Notes: generated by a model from the sequence alone, not told the origin. A stretch of 64,000 nucleotides of DNA from Opitutus sp. (GCA_024707325.1 JANPZY010000001.1:1178001-1242000); one strand, 5' to 3'; positions 11,277-19,560 are shown, counted from the first letter of the stretch. A program made the numbers and translations.

Positions 11277-11699
11277 TCACGCCACGGCTTGGTGGAGCGT
11301 CACGGCGCCGCGCATGGTATCCGCGAGCGTTGTGTAGGTTTTCTTCCACGCACCGGCCACCTCGGGCGTGAACTCGGGACCGAGTCCCTTCTGCAACGTC
11401 CAGAGCAACACTTCGCCGACGACCGTGTAGTGCTCGTGGCGCACGCCGTAGACGACGTGACGCGAGCTGAGCTGACGGAGCATCGGCATCAGCGTGTCAG
11501 GCTGGTCGAGCAGCGACACGGCCGTGCCGATCATGCCCATCAACTTCCGCCCCTGCACCCGCATGTCGCCGTGGAAAAGCAGCCGCAACGCCGGATCCAG
11601 CTCGAACAACCGCGCGTAGAACAGAGCCGAAATTTGTTCGGCGATCGGACCTAGCTTGGTGAACGAGGTGCGGACGAGGGCAATTTCCTGCGGAGTCAT
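11277..11699 (-). CDS. Single-domain globin
   Basis: A 140-residue bacterial globin of the flavohemoglobin/single-domain class. Recognisable are the E helix region GRKLMGMIGTAVSLLD and the F helix around RHEHYTVVGEVLLWTL, with the proximal heme His in HEHY. There is no reductase domain after it. Family members bind O2 or detoxify NO. The ATG at 11699 matches the family start (MTPQEIALVRTSF). It lies between a small membrane protein gene and a cytochrome c gene on one strand. Confidence 0.9.
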   Translation of the reverse strand: MTPQEIALVRTSFTKLGPIAEQISALFYARLFELDPALRLLFHGDMRVQGRKLMGMIGTAVSLLDQPDTLMPMLRQLSSRHVVYGVRHEHYTVVGEVLLWTLQKGLGPEFTPEVAGAWKKTYTTLADTMRGAVTLHQAVA

Positions 11700-11760
11700 G
11701 TGGAGTTGAAGAAGGAGGAGCGGGAGTGGACGCGGGACGGACCGGACGACGGCGGAGCGA

Positions 11761-11958
11761 TCAGGCAGCAAGCCCGAGACGCTCGTGGCTGCGCCGCGGC
11801 TGAGCCGTGAGGACGCGCGGCGTGCGGCGGTAGTCCGTGAAGAACAGGAAGCCGAGCGCGGCGGAGAAGAGGATCGAGCCCGTGATTTCGACGCTGAGCG
11901 GCAGCACCACGAACGCAGTGAACGCACCAGCAAGGGCCAGGATGAGGGACGGTTTCAT
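11761..11958 (-). CDS. Small membrane protein, function unknown
   Basis: A 65-residue protein. Two hydrophobic stretches (about 4-20 and 25-41) are followed by a basic tail (YRRTPRVLTAQPRRSHERLG). I do not recognise a family. It is 61 bases upstream of the globin gene on the same strand and may share its transcript. The start ATG at 11958 is the only one that gives a compact membrane protein; the frame upstream runs through the repeat array. Confidence 0.55.
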   Translation of the reverse strand: MKPSLILALAGAFTAFVVLPLSVEITGSILFSAALGFLFFTDYRRTPRVLTAQPRRSHERLGLAA

Positions 11959-12010
11959 GACAAGAGATGTGTGATGCCGTCGAGAATGCCACAGTCTGGC
12001 GTTTTCCGGT

Positions 12011-12052
12011 ATGGGCCGCCCGGGGTGGGCCGATCGGCCCAGGCCCCAACCC
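12011..12052. repeat. Short GC repeat with 16-bp palindrome, copy 1
   Basis: This block begins ATGGGCCGCCCGGGG and contains the perfect palindrome TGGGCCGATCGGCCCA. A second, imperfect copy starts at 14018 (ATGGGCCGGCCGGGAG, then TGGGCCGATCGGC). It directly precedes repeat array 2. Confidence 0.65.
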
Positions 12053-12212
12053 GTCCCACGTCGCGACGAAGTGCGGACACGGTCGAGCCCAGGTCCGCAC
12101 CGTGTCGCGCCAAGGTCCGGCTCGAGTCGTGCCACGATGCGCACCACGTCGCGCCATCGTGCGCACCGGCTCACGCCAAGGTCCGCACCACGCCGCACCC
12201 CTGAGCGACGCG
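12053..12212 (+). repeat. 22-bp degenerate repeat array 2
   Basis: Six full units start at 12060, 12082, 12104, 12126, 12148 and 12170, and a seventh degenerate one follows. The pattern is the same as in array 1. It occupies most of the 348-base gap between the small membrane protein gene (minus strand) and the response regulator gene (plus strand), i.e. the upstream side of both genes. Confidence 0.9.
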
Positions 12213-12220
12213 TTTCCCCA

Positions 12221-12252
12221 ATCGAAAATCGAGAATCGAAAATCAAAAATCC
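12221..12252. repeat. ATCGAAAATC-type AT-rich repeat, intergenic copy
   Basis: The block reads ATCGAAAATCGAGAATCG, then AAAATCAAAAATCC. A near-identical copy lies inside the methyltransferase gene at 24911-24943. It is strikingly AT-rich for this genome and sits just before the response regulator start. Confidence 0.8.
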
Positions 12253-12306
12253 AATGACTTGCCCCCGGCTTTACTTCGCGCGGTGGCGTTGCCAGCGTCT
12301 CGCCCC

Positions 12307-12939
12307 GTGAAACGGATCCTGGTGATCGACGACGAGGCGAAGCTGCGAAAGCAGTTCTCCGCGCTCCTCTCGCTCGAGGGATTTTCCGTGATCGAGGCGC
12401 GCAACGGCCGCGAAGGCGTGGAGCTCGCGCAACGCGAACAACCCGACCTCGTGCTCTGTGACATCACGATGCCCGAGATGAACGGCCACCGCGTGATCGA
12501 GTCGCTGCGGGCCGACGCGCGCACCGCGCATCTGCCGTTTATTTTTCTGACGGGTTGGAGCGAGCGAGGCGACATCCGCACGGGCATGAATCTCGGGGCC
12601 GACGATTATCTCACGAAGCCGGTCGATCCCGACGAACTCATCACCGCGGTGAAAGCGCGACTCCGTCGTGCTGAAGCCGCTGCGACCGTGGTCGCGAAAT
12701 CCGCGAATGGATCTTCGGGTGCGGAGCCGCAGCCCGCCGCGCTCGAATCGCTCGGCCTCACGCCGCGCGAAGCGGAGATTTTGTTCTGGGTGGCGCAGGG
12801 AAAAACGAATCCCGAGATCGCCACGATCCTCGGCATCGGCCTCACGACGGTGAAGAAGCACCTCGAAAGCACTTTCGCGAAACTCGGCGTGGAAAACCGC
12901 ACCAGTGCCGCCGCGCTGGCGCTGGAGAAGTTGAGGTAA
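12307..12939 (+). CDS. Response regulator with LuxR-type HTH
   Basis: A 210-residue regulator. The receiver (1-120) has Asp52 in LCDITMPEMNG and the Thr/Lys switch residues in FLTGW and YLTKP. The C terminus (about 145-210) is a LuxR/NarL DNA-binding domain: LTPREAEILFWVAQGKTNPE, then TVKKHLESTFAKLGVENRT. It should be activated by phosphorylation and bind promoters. The GTG at 12307 puts VKRILVIDDE at the N terminus as is usual; a TTG at 12259 is a weaker option. No kinase is adjacent, so the partner is unknown. Confidence 0.9.
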   Translation: MKRILVIDDEAKLRKQFSALLSLEGFSVIEARNGREGVELAQREQPDLVLCDITMPEMNGHRVIESLRADARTAHLPFIFLTGWSERGDIRTGMNLGADDYLTKPVDPDELITAVKARLRRAEAAATVVAKSANGSSGAEPQPAALESLGLTPREAEILFWVAQGKTNPEIATILGIGLTTVKKHLESTFAKLGVENRTSAAALALEKLR

Positions 12940-12958
12940 CGAACGCTCGTTTGACGGA

Positions 12959-13966
12959 CTACTTTTTGTAGTCGAAGCCCGGTTGGGCGGGGCGGACGGC
13001 GAGGTTGGCGGGGAGGCGGCCGATCACGAGTTCGCGCGTGGACTGAAAGTAAACGCGGTCGTTGATGCTGCGGTGCCACGCGGCGCGGGCTTTTTTGTAG
13101 TCCACGTAAGGCAGGCTCCAGGTGTGACCGACGATTTTGCCCGTCGCAGGATCGACGATGAGGCCGATCACGCCGATGCCGGCGCCGCCGGTGAGCGCGG
13201 CGGACCGGAGTTTTTTGGAGCGCGGTGAATCGGGCCGCGCGAGCCAGCGCGTGTCGATTTGCGCGGCGGTGAATTTCGCGGCGTTGGCCGTGCCGGCGGG
13301 TGCGGGACGCGTGTGGCCGGTCGAGCTGCTGTCGAGCACGGTGACTTCGTAAACGAGTTTGCCGGTGAGTTTGGGGACGATTTTGCGGTGCGCGGATTTC
13401 GTCTTCGCGTCGACGACAGCCGTGTAGGTTTTCGGTTTCGGGTTCACGGCGACGACGATCATCGTGTGCCCCTTGTCGCCGGTTTCCTTTTTATACCAGA
13501 TCGAGGCGATGTCGCCGGGGCGCACGTCCTTCAGCTTCGTGAGCCGGCGCGTGAAACCGATGCGGTTCTTGATCGCGGAGTAGTAGAGAACGGGATTCGG
13601 GCTCGCGGAGGTTTTGATCGCGCCGGTGCGCGGATGCGGGATGCGGTGCTGTTTCCAATCCCAGCCGTAGGTGCTGCGCAGGAGGTGCGTGACGAACGGC
13701 GCGCAGGTGGTGCGGTTGCGCGGGAGGATTTTCTTCTTCGTATGCGCGAGCCGGAAGAACGAGTAGTTCGTCGGGGAATCCCACGAGCCGCCGTAGACGT
13801 TGAGGAACGTATCGCCCTCGGAAAATTTTCCCGCGGCGTGCGCGGAGAGGAACTGTTCGACGAGTTTTTCGCCGCGATCGAGGTGAGCGACCGAGCGCGC
13901 GCCAAAGGCGGACGCAGCGGCGACGAAAGCGCACGAGGCAAGAAGCAGGATACGAAGGGACGGCAT
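12959..13966 (-). CDS. Exported protein with NlpC/P60-like features
   Basis: A 335-residue protein with a signal peptide (MPSLRILLLASCAFVAAASA). A candidate catalytic Cys lies in TTCAPFVTHLLRSTYG (near residue 88), and a His lies in the strand GDKGHTMIVVAV after VRPGDIASIWYKK. That order (Cys, then PGD turn, then His strand) is what NlpC/P60 and CHAP cell-wall peptidases show. The C-terminal third has WLARPDSPRSKKL and GHTWSLPYVDYKKARAAWH. Assignment to a peptidase is inference; cell-wall or secreted substrate unknown. Its 3' end faces the response regulator gene 20 bases away. Confidence 0.55.
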   Translation of the reverse strand: MPSLRILLLASCAFVAAASAFGARSVAHLDRGEKLVEQFLSAHAAGKFSEGDTFLNVYGGSWDSPTNYSFFRLAHTKKKILPRNRTTCAPFVTHLLRSTYGWDWKQHRIPHPRTGAIKTSASPNPVLYYSAIKNRIGFTRRLTKLKDVRPGDIASIWYKKETGDKGHTMIVVAVNPKPKTYTAVVDAKTKSAHRKIVPKLTGKLVYEVTVLDSSSTGHTRPAPAGTANAAKFTAAQIDTRWLARPDSPRSKKLRSAALTGGAGIGVIGLIVDPATGKIVGHTWSLPYVDYKKARAAWHRSINDRVYFQSTRELVIGRLPANLAVRPAQPGFDYKK

Positions 13967-14017
13967 GGCTGAAGCGGAAGGACGCGTTCAGCATGCCGAA
14001 ATCGCGCGCGCCGCGAA

Positions 14018-14060
14018 ATGGGCCGGCCGGGAGTGGGCCGATCGGCTAAAGGAACCGGCC
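14018..14060. repeat. Short GC repeat, copy 2
   Basis: This is the second copy of the block at 12011-12052, with an imperfect palindromic core (TGGGCCGATCGGC). It lies between the exported protein gene and the inverted-repeat module that follows. Confidence 0.55.
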
Positions 14061-14081
14061 CACCGCTGAGCTCTGTGGATT

Positions 14082-14173
14082 GTCATTCTGAGCGCAGCGA
14101 AGAATCCAGTGTGTGCTTCGCCAGGGCGGGCGGCTGCGAACATCAAAGGATTCTTCGCTGCGCTCAGAATGAC
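14082..14173. repeat. Inverted-repeat module, TCATTCTGAGC family
   Basis: Two perfect 26-base inverted arms, 14082-14107 (begins GTCATTCTGAGCGCAGCGAA) and 14148-14173, flank a 40-base spacer. A related, more degenerate pair lies at about 23600-23713. Similar sequences are widely scattered in environmental bacterial genomes, but their origin is not established. The module can fold as a very stable hairpin and sits in the gap between two minus-strand genes. Confidence 0.85.
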
Positions 14174-14231
14174 AGGTTGCGACGCGAAGACGTGATCCGG
14201 CCGCAGCATGTGCGCGCACGTTCGCGTAAAC

Positions 14232-15116
14232 TCACGCCAGCAAGCGCTCGCAGAGCGCGAGGAGGCGGGCGCGCAGCGGTTCGCCGCGGGCGGCAAAGGC
14301 GCGCTGGTGTTGCTCGTATTCAGATTTCCCCGACGCGGTTTCGATCGGGATCGGCGCGAAGCCGAGCGCGCGCAGATCGTAGGGACTCGCACGCATGTCG
14401 ATCTCGCGGATGTCACGGGCGAGTTCGAAGCAGTCGGCGATCAGCTCGCTCGGCGTGAACGGCGCGAGTTTGAAGGCCCACTTGTAGAGATCCATGTTGG
14501 CGTGGAGACAGCCGCGCTGCTCGAGGAGCGGCGTGGTCTCGCGCGTGGGTTGCAGGCGGTTGAGCGGACGCGCGGGGGCGGTGAAAAACCGAAACGCGTC
14601 GAAGTGCGAACAGCACACCGCGCTGCTCTCGACGATCTGCGCGAGCTCGGCGGGAGCGAAGCGCAGCGGCCATGCGTTGTGACGCGTTTCCTCGGATGTC
14701 TGGCGATACACCATCGCCCATTCGTGCAGGCCGTAGCAGCCGAAGAACGCAGGGCGTGTCTGCATCGCGGCGAGCAACTGGCGCAACCAGCCGACGAATT
14801 CGCGGCGTCGCTCCGGCAGCGAGGCCGGATCGATGCTCACGCCGTCGGCGTTTTCGCGATATTCTTCCCAACGCAAAAACTCCCGCGCGTCTTCGCCGGC
14901 GAGCGTGACGTCAGGACCCGGATGCCAGCGACGCAGCCAAGCGGGCCGAAACGCGTAGTAGCTGAAAAGAAAATCGTAGACCGGATGTTTCTCGCCCCGC
15001 GCGGCGCGATCCTGATGCGGATCGGTCCACTGTCGCACACGCGTTTCGTGCGCACGCTGCCGTTCGCGCCAAGCGGTCTCGGCGAGGACGGTGGTGGGAA
15101 CAGCGATCAGCGACAT
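14232..15116 (-). CDS. Conserved protein of the family annotated as 3-methyladenine DNA glycosylase-like
   Basis: A 294-residue cytoplasmic protein. It resembles a conserved family, often labelled 3-methyladenine DNA glycosylase without strong proof, with the pattern ERQRAHETRVRQWTDPH, KHPVYDFLFSYYAFRPAWLR, RWHPGPDV and YGLHEWAMVYR. I see no helix-hairpin-helix glycosylase motif, so the enzymatic label should not be trusted. It lies 40 bases downstream of the alpha-oxoamine synthase gene on the same strand and may be cotranscribed. Confidence 0.65.
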   Translation of the reverse strand: MSLIAVPTTVLAETAWRERQRAHETRVRQWTDPHQDRAARGEKHPVYDFLFSYYAFRPAWLRRWHPGPDVTLAGEDAREFLRWEEYRENADGVSIDPASLPERRREFVGWLRQLLAAMQTRPAFFGCYGLHEWAMVYRQTSEETRHNAWPLRFAPAELAQIVESSAVCCSHFDAFRFFTAPARPLNRLQPTRETTPLLEQRGCLHANMDLYKWAFKLAPFTPSELIADCFELARDIREIDMRASPYDLRALGFAPIPIETASGKSEYEQHQRAFAARGEPLRARLLALCERLLA

Positions 15117-15156
15117 GCGCGGCAGATTGCCGCGCGGTGCGAGCGGCGCAAGTGCC

Positions 15157-16479
15157 TCAGACGGCGACGGCGCGCGTGGCCGAACTGCAAACTTCCCGCG
15201 CTGAGAGGATCGCACGTGCGACTTTGCCCGCGGCTTCGCGGCACATCTCGGAGGTGTGCGAACTCATCACCTGCAAACGGAAGCGCGCGGTCGCGCGCGA
15301 CACGGCGGGATACTCGATGAGGTTCGTGACCACGCCCATTTCCGCGAGCAGTCGCACGGCGGTGCGCGCGACATCGTCGCGACCGATGAGCACAGGGACC
15401 ATCGGTGCGGGACGGCCCATCAGCTCGACGTCGCGCGACGCCAGTTCTTCGCGCAGCGTGGCGACGGCGTTGGCGAGCTGGAGCCGGCGTTGGGCGCCTT
15501 CTTCCGAGCGCACGAGCCGCAGCGCGGCATGCGCGATCGCGACCTGCAGCGGCGAGATCGCGCTGCTGAACGTGGTCGAGGGCGAGAGGTGCCGCAGATA
15601 CTCGCGAATCTCGCGCCGATGCGTGGCGACGAACCCACCATTGGTGGCGAAGGTTTTGGAAAAGGTGCCGATCACGAGGTCGATTTGCCCGAGCATTTGC
15701 TGGCGGCCGATCTCGCCCGTGCCGCCGGGACCGGTGCAGCCGAAGTCGTGCGCAACATCGACGACCAGTGTCGCGTTGAACTCGCGGCAGAGTTTCTGAA
15801 ACGCCGCCAGATCCGGCGAATCCGCGTCCATCGAGAACAAGCTCTCCGTCACCACGAGGATACCACCCCGCGTGTCGCGCGCGCGGATCGCGCCGAGCTT
15901 CAGGCGCGCATGGTTTACGTCGAGATGCCGGAAAACATGCACCTGCCGCGTCGAGGCGGCGGCGCCTTCGTGCAGGCAGTTGTGCGCGAGCTGGTCGATG
16001 ATCACGTGATCGGTTTCGCGCACGAGGCCGCGCAACAACCCGTAGCCCGCGGCCCAACCGGTGGGCGAAAGCATCACGTAGGGCATTTTGAGCTGTTCCC
16101 CGATCAGTTCGCAGAGCGGTCCGCACAGCGACACGCCGCCGGCCAGCGTGGGCGAACCGCCGCTGTGCACGCCGTAACGGTCCATCGCGTCGAGCGCCGC
16201 CTCTCGAATCGAGGGATGCGTGGACAGCCCGAGATAGTCCTGCGACGCGAAATTGATCCCGTGCGTCACCAACCCGTCGGCGTGTTGCACCGAGGTTTCG
16301 GCACCGGGTGTGGCGAGCAACTGTTTGCCGTAGGGAAATCCGCCTTGGGCCACCCGTGCGTCATACCAAGCGCAAAACGCACGGGCTTTTTCGGCCAGAT
16401 CTGGGCTCGGGCGGGTCAGGTAGTCCTGGATGCTGCCACCCAGAGGATTGGCCGCAGGCGCGGCGGGAAACGAGTTCAT
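15157..16479 (-). CDS. Alpha-oxoamine synthase family PLP enzyme
   Basis: A 440-residue PLP enzyme of the family that includes BioF, KBL and serine palmitoyltransferase. Evidence: GVHSGGSPTLAGGVSLCGPL substrate loop, aspartate and His of DVAHDFG (241, 244) over the cofactor ring, and the Schiff-base lysine Lys275 in GTFSKTFATNGG. Such enzymes condense an amino acid with an acyl thioester. It is somewhat longer than BioF and has an N-terminal extension, and no biotin gene is near, so sphingolipid-type or other lipid chemistry is possible. The substrate cannot be told from this sequence. Confidence 0.85.
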   Translation of the reverse strand: MNSFPAAPAANPLGGSIQDYLTRPSPDLAEKARAFCAWYDARVAQGGFPYGKQLLATPGAETSVQHADGLVTHGINFASQDYLGLSTHPSIREAALDAMDRYGVHSGGSPTLAGGVSLCGPLCELIGEQLKMPYVMLSPTGWAAGYGLLRGLVRETDHVIIDQLAHNCLHEGAAASTRQVHVFRHLDVNHARLKLGAIRARDTRGGILVVTESLFSMDADSPDLAAFQKLCREFNATLVVDVAHDFGCTGPGGTGEIGRQQMLGQIDLVIGTFSKTFATNGGFVATHRREIREYLRHLSPSTTFSSAISPLQVAIAHAALRLVRSEEGAQRRLQLANAVATLREELASRDVELMGRPAPMVPVLIGRDDVARTAVRLLAEMGVVTNLIEYPAVSRATARFRLQVMSSHTSEMCREAAGKVARAILSAREVCSSATRAVAV

Positions 16480-16719
16480 TGAGCTGGTATTGGTCACCCG
16501 GGCAGGCCCGGAGCCAGTTGCAGAAGCTTGGAGAATGCCATGCGTGGCCAGCTGCCTCGCACTCAAACAGTGAGCGCAACCGCTTCCAGCCAGGGGAGCG
16601 GCCGAATTTAGCCGAAAAGCGCCGAAACGTCCCGGGAAACGGGGAAACGCGACCGGGAGAAAATCCCGGTTCACTTTCGCCGCGGCCCGGGCATCGTGGA
16701 GTGCAGATTTGTTACCCTG

Positions 16720-17370
16720 ATGACCGAAATGTCCGCCCCTAGCGTAGTTCTGGTTGAGGACCATGTCATGATCCGCGAGCTCCTCGCTCGGCTGGTCTCG
16801 TCCGAACTCGGTCTGCGCCTCAAAGCCCACTGCACCAGCGTCGCTGACGGGGAAGAAGCGCTCCTGCGTCATAAGCCCGATTTGGCGATCATCGACTGGA
16901 TGCTGCCCGACGGCCGCGGTTTCGACCTCATCCGCCGCACCGGCCCCAAGCTCAGCCGCACCCGCTGGCTCGTGATTTCCTCCACCGAGCAAGGCCATGT
17001 CGTTCGCGAGGCCGTGTCGCTCGGCGCCCACGGTTTCGTGATGAAACGCTCGGATCTGGCGACGCTCCGCACTGCGATTAAAACCGTCGTTTCTGGCGAA
17101 AAGTATTACTGTCCAGATAGTTCCAGATTGTTGGTCGATAAGCTCGTGGACGAGAGCCACACTGTCGGCGTCAACCTCACTGCCCGCGAACGCGAAGTTC
17201 TCCGTGGTTTCGCCCGCGGCGAAAACCCGAAGGCGCTCGCGCACCGCCTGTCCTTGACGCCCAAAACGGTGCAAAACCACCTCACGACGCTGAAGGAAAA
17301 GCTCAACCTGCACGAACCCGCCGAACTCGTGCGCTACGCGATCAAGCACGGCTACATCGAAGCGCCGTAA
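16720..17370 (+). CDS. NarL-type response regulator
   Basis: A 216-residue regulator. The receiver has acidic residues in LVEDHVMIRELLAR, Asp59 in IIDWMLPDGRG and the switch Ser/Lys in ISSTE and FVMKRSD. The C-terminal LuxR-type HTH reads LTAREREVLRGFARGENPKA, then TVQNHLTTLKEKLNLHE. ATG at 16720 is chosen; ATG at 16696 and 16729 are in frame. The 240-base gap to the divergent PLP enzyme gene holds a small hairpin (ACCGGGA / TCCCGGT, 16652-16670) and presumably both promoters. Confidence 0.9.
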   Translation: MTEMSAPSVVLVEDHVMIRELLARLVSSELGLRLKAHCTSVADGEEALLRHKPDLAIIDWMLPDGRGFDLIRRTGPKLSRTRWLVISSTEQGHVVREAVSLGAHGFVMKRSDLATLRTAIKTVVSGEKYYCPDSSRLLVDKLVDESHTVGVNLTAREREVLRGFARGENPKALAHRLSLTPKTVQNHLTTLKEKLNLHEPAELVRYAIKHGYIEAP

Positions 17371-17390
17371 ACGGCGGCGGCCCCAAGCCC

Positions 17391-17598
17391 GTCGGGCCCG
17401 AGTCGAGCCAAAGTCCGTTCTGGGTCGGGACAAAGTCCGTCCACGGTCGAGCCTAAGTGCGGACCGAGTCGGGACACGTTGCGAACACGGTCGCGACAAC
17501 GTCCGCTCAACGTCGCACCCATAGGCGCACCGCATCGAACCCGTATCCGTCCTGAGACGAACCCGTGTGCGGCTCAGTCGAGACCGTGAGCCCACACG
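17391..17598 (+). repeat. 22-bp degenerate repeat array 3
   Basis: Units start at 17402, 17424, 17446, 17468, 17490, 17512, 17534 and 17556 (last spacing 21), with a truncated unit in front at 17391. It begins 20 bases after the response regulator stop. The stretch 17464-17495 (32 bases) is identical to 28438-28469 in array 4. With the short repeat below it accounts for most of the 354-base gap to queE; I see no gene there. Confidence 0.92.
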
Positions 17599-17639
17599 AA
17601 AGTGGGATATGCAGAAGAGCTTCGAGGGAGCGTTCGCAC

Positions 17640-17690
17640 CCTCTACCTCTGAGATCTCTGTGTCTCTGTGGTTACAACCAGAGACCGCGA
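17640..17690. repeat. CTCTGTG-type short repeat
   Basis: The block ACCTCTGAGATCTCTGTG, then TCTCTGTGGTTACAACC, is of the same kind as the arms near 24714-24790 and the block at 36828-36850 (CAGAGACACAAAGAG). It lies 35 bases beyond the end of queE. Confidence 0.55.
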
Positions 17691-17724
17691 CGAGCTCAGG
17701 CTGGGCAGGTGACGGGCGACCGTT

Positions 17725-18420
17725 TCAGGTGCCGCGTTTGTTGCCGTAGAGTTCGAGGTGGAGGCGGTGGGCGTAGCGGTAACCGCGGGCTTTGCAGAGT
17801 TCGCTGAGCCAAGCGGCGCGGGAACGGATTTTTTCCACCGTGGTGCCTTCGGGCATGAGGAGCACGCGGCTGCGCGGGATGTCGCGGTGCAGCGAGGCGA
17901 GCATGGTCTCGATCTCGTCGATGTCGGAGGGCTGCGCGACGACGAACTTGAACTGATACGTGTAGGCATCGACCCACGCGCGGACGACCTCGGGCTGCCA
18001 GCGGAGCGCCTCGTGTTTGCGGCGCCAGGCGGGGCTGAGGCGGTCGTCGGGCGCGGAGTTGAGGAGTTTCGGGGAAAGCGAGGCGAGATCGCACGCGACG
18101 CCGTCGGGCGCGATGGTGGCGGCCGTCTCGATCGTGATGTGGTGACCAAGCTCCTTGATCGCCGAGGCGAGCAGGCGGATGTCTTTGGCAATCATCGGTT
18201 CGCCGCCGGTGAGGACCACGTGGCGCGCAGACGGGTGATTGCCGATTTCGGCGAGGATTTGCGGGATCGTGCGCGGTTCGCCTTCGGGATTCCAGGAGGC
18301 GTAGGGCGTGTCGCACCAGTTGCAGCGGAGATTGCAGCCACTCGAGCGCACGAATACGGACGGCACGCCGACGAGCGCGCCTTCGCCTTGGATCGAGTAG
18401 AAGATTTCCGAGATCAGCAT
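17725..18420 (-). CDS. queE: 7-carboxy-7-deazaguanine synthase (QueE)
   Basis: A 231-residue radical SAM enzyme that contracts 6-carboxytetrahydropterin to 7-carboxy-7-deazaguanine on the way to queuosine. The cluster motif CNLRCNWC (Cys29, 33, 36) and the N-terminal MLISEIFYSIQGEGALVG are diagnostic. A VLTGGEPM strand follows as in the family. It lies 149 bases downstream of queC on the same strand, a typical pairing. Confidence 0.95.
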   Translation of the reverse strand: MLISEIFYSIQGEGALVGVPSVFVRSSGCNLRCNWCDTPYASWNPEGEPRTIPQILAEIGNHPSARHVVLTGGEPMIAKDIRLLASAIKELGHHITIETAATIAPDGVACDLASLSPKLLNSAPDDRLSPAWRRKHEALRWQPEVVRAWVDAYTYQFKFVVAQPSDIDEIETMLASLHRDIPRSRVLLMPEGTTVEKIRSRAAWLSELCKARGYRYAHRLHLELYGNKRGT

Positions 18421-18451
18421 GGGGTGAGACGAGAGGAAGGGTGGTTTTATT

Positions 18452-18583
18452 TGCCCGCGAATGGACGCGAATTCACGCGGATGACGAAATCGCGCGGAGC
18501 GTGTTTTGTGAGGTGCTTCGGCGAGGCGGGCGCGGTTTTCCGGAGATCGGTAGTCACGTTTATGGGCGTTTATTCGCGGGTGG
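18452..18583. repeat. Inverted-repeat module that supplies the queC stop codon
   Basis: Arms at about 18452-18485 (GCCCGCGAATGGACGCGAAT, then TCACGCGGATGA) and, inverted, 18553-18583 (CACGTTTATGGGCG, then TTTATTCGCGGGTGG) are imperfect inverted repeats of one another. The queC stop TAA (18572-18570) and its last residues TRE lie inside the right arm. The family (CCCGCGAAT...ACGC) is common in environmental bacteria. Confidence 0.65.
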
Positions 18584-19262
18584 CCGGTTTGGCCGGGAGC
18601 GGATCGGTGCTCTCGTAAACGGTGGGATCGGCGAGGCCGGCGTGAGCGAACGCCTCGCGACGTTCCACGCAGGTGCCGCATTTGCCGCAGTGGATCGCGC
18701 CGCCTTTGTAGCAGGACCACGTGCGGGCAAAATCCACGCCGAGCTGTGCGCCGGTGGCGGCGATGGCGGCCTTGTCCATGGCGATGAAAGGCCGGAGCAG
18801 TTGCACGCCGGCGTAGGTGCCGAGCCGCATGGCGTCGCCCATCGCGCGCATGAAATCTTCGCGGCAATCCGGGTAGATCGCGTGGTCGCCACCGTGAGCG
18901 GCGATGACGAGCCCCTCGGCGCCGATGCTTTCGGCAAAACCGCACGCGATCGAGAGCATGATGGCATTTCGAAACGGCACGACGGTTTGCTTCATGTTGG
19001 CCGCCTCGTAGTGGCCTTCGGGGATCTCGCCGCCGCTCTTCAGTAGATCGGACGCGAACAGGCGGTTCACGAAGTCCATCGCGATAACCTCGTGTCGCAC
19101 GCCGAGCAGCGCGGCGTGTTCGGCGGCGAAGGGCAGCTCGCGGTGGTTGTGCTTCGCGCCGTAGTCGAAGCTGGCGACCGCCACGACGGTGTGGTTGCGC
19201 GCCGCCCAATGGAGCGCCGCCACCGAATCCATCCCGCCGGAACATAGGACCACGACTTTCAT
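18570..19262 (-). CDS. queC: 7-cyano-7-deazaguanine synthase (QueC)
   Basis: A 230-residue enzyme that converts 7-carboxy-7-deazaguanine to preQ0 with ATP and ammonia. The PP-loop motif VLCSGGMDSVAALHWA is at the N terminus, and the zinc site is the four-cysteine set in SCYKGGAIHCGKCGTCVER. It sits upstream of queE in the same orientation, so the two successive steps are encoded together. The start ATG at 19262 is right at the PP-loop. The C-terminal tail is formed by a repeat arm. Confidence 0.96.
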   Translation of the reverse strand: MKVVVLCSGGMDSVAALHWAARNHTVVAVASFDYGAKHNHRELPFAAEHAALLGVRHEVIAMDFVNRLFASDLLKSGGEIPEGHYEAANMKQTVVPFRNAIMLSIACGFAESIGAEGLVIAAHGGDHAIYPDCREDFMRAMGDAMRLGTYAGVQLLRPFIAMDKAAIAATGAQLGVDFARTWSCYKGGAIHCGKCGTCVERREAFAHAGLADPTVYESTDPLPAKPATRE

Positions 19263-19380
19263 GCGCAGATAGCCGCAAGATGGCGCGGAAAGCGCAAAAA
19301 AGAAAAACGGTCGGCCCGCGCCAAATCGCAACGGCGCCCCCAGCCACCTGCTGCCGAGCTACACCGCAGCGGCCCGCGTT

Positions 19381-19560
19381 ATGTTGGTCGCGCGAGACTT
19401 GATCACAGCCATGTCGTTGCAAATCGATGACTTTGCTGCGCTTCGATCTCGGTTGCTGGCTGGCGGAGACGCCTTGGCCCGCGATCGCGATCCTCGTGAG
19501 CGTCCCGAGCCGCTGTTGTTGATCGACGCGTCCGTTTCCGCATGGAATAACGTCGCCTGA
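19381..19560 (+). CDS. Possible small ORF, 59 codons
   Basis: A plus-strand frame beginning MLVARDLITAMSLQ and ending SVSAWNNVA lies in the 307-base gap between divergent queC and rnd. A second in-frame ATG is at 19411. No family is recognised and no clear ribosome binding site is seen. It ends 9 bases before the rnd start, so it could be a leader peptide or chance. Apart from it this gap only holds the presumed divergent promoters. Confidence 0.25.
   Translation: MLVARDLITAMSLQIDDFAALRSRLLAGGDALARDRDPRERPEPLLLIDASVSAWNNVA

Noticed and set aside
14232..15116. 3-methyladenine DNA glycosylase function
   Set aside because: The family label exists in databases, but no glycosylase motif is visible, so only a cautious family name is given.
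19263..19380. PreQ1 riboswitch upstream of queC
   Set aside because: I could not match the short preQ1 aptamer pattern in the leader. A covariance-model search would settle it.
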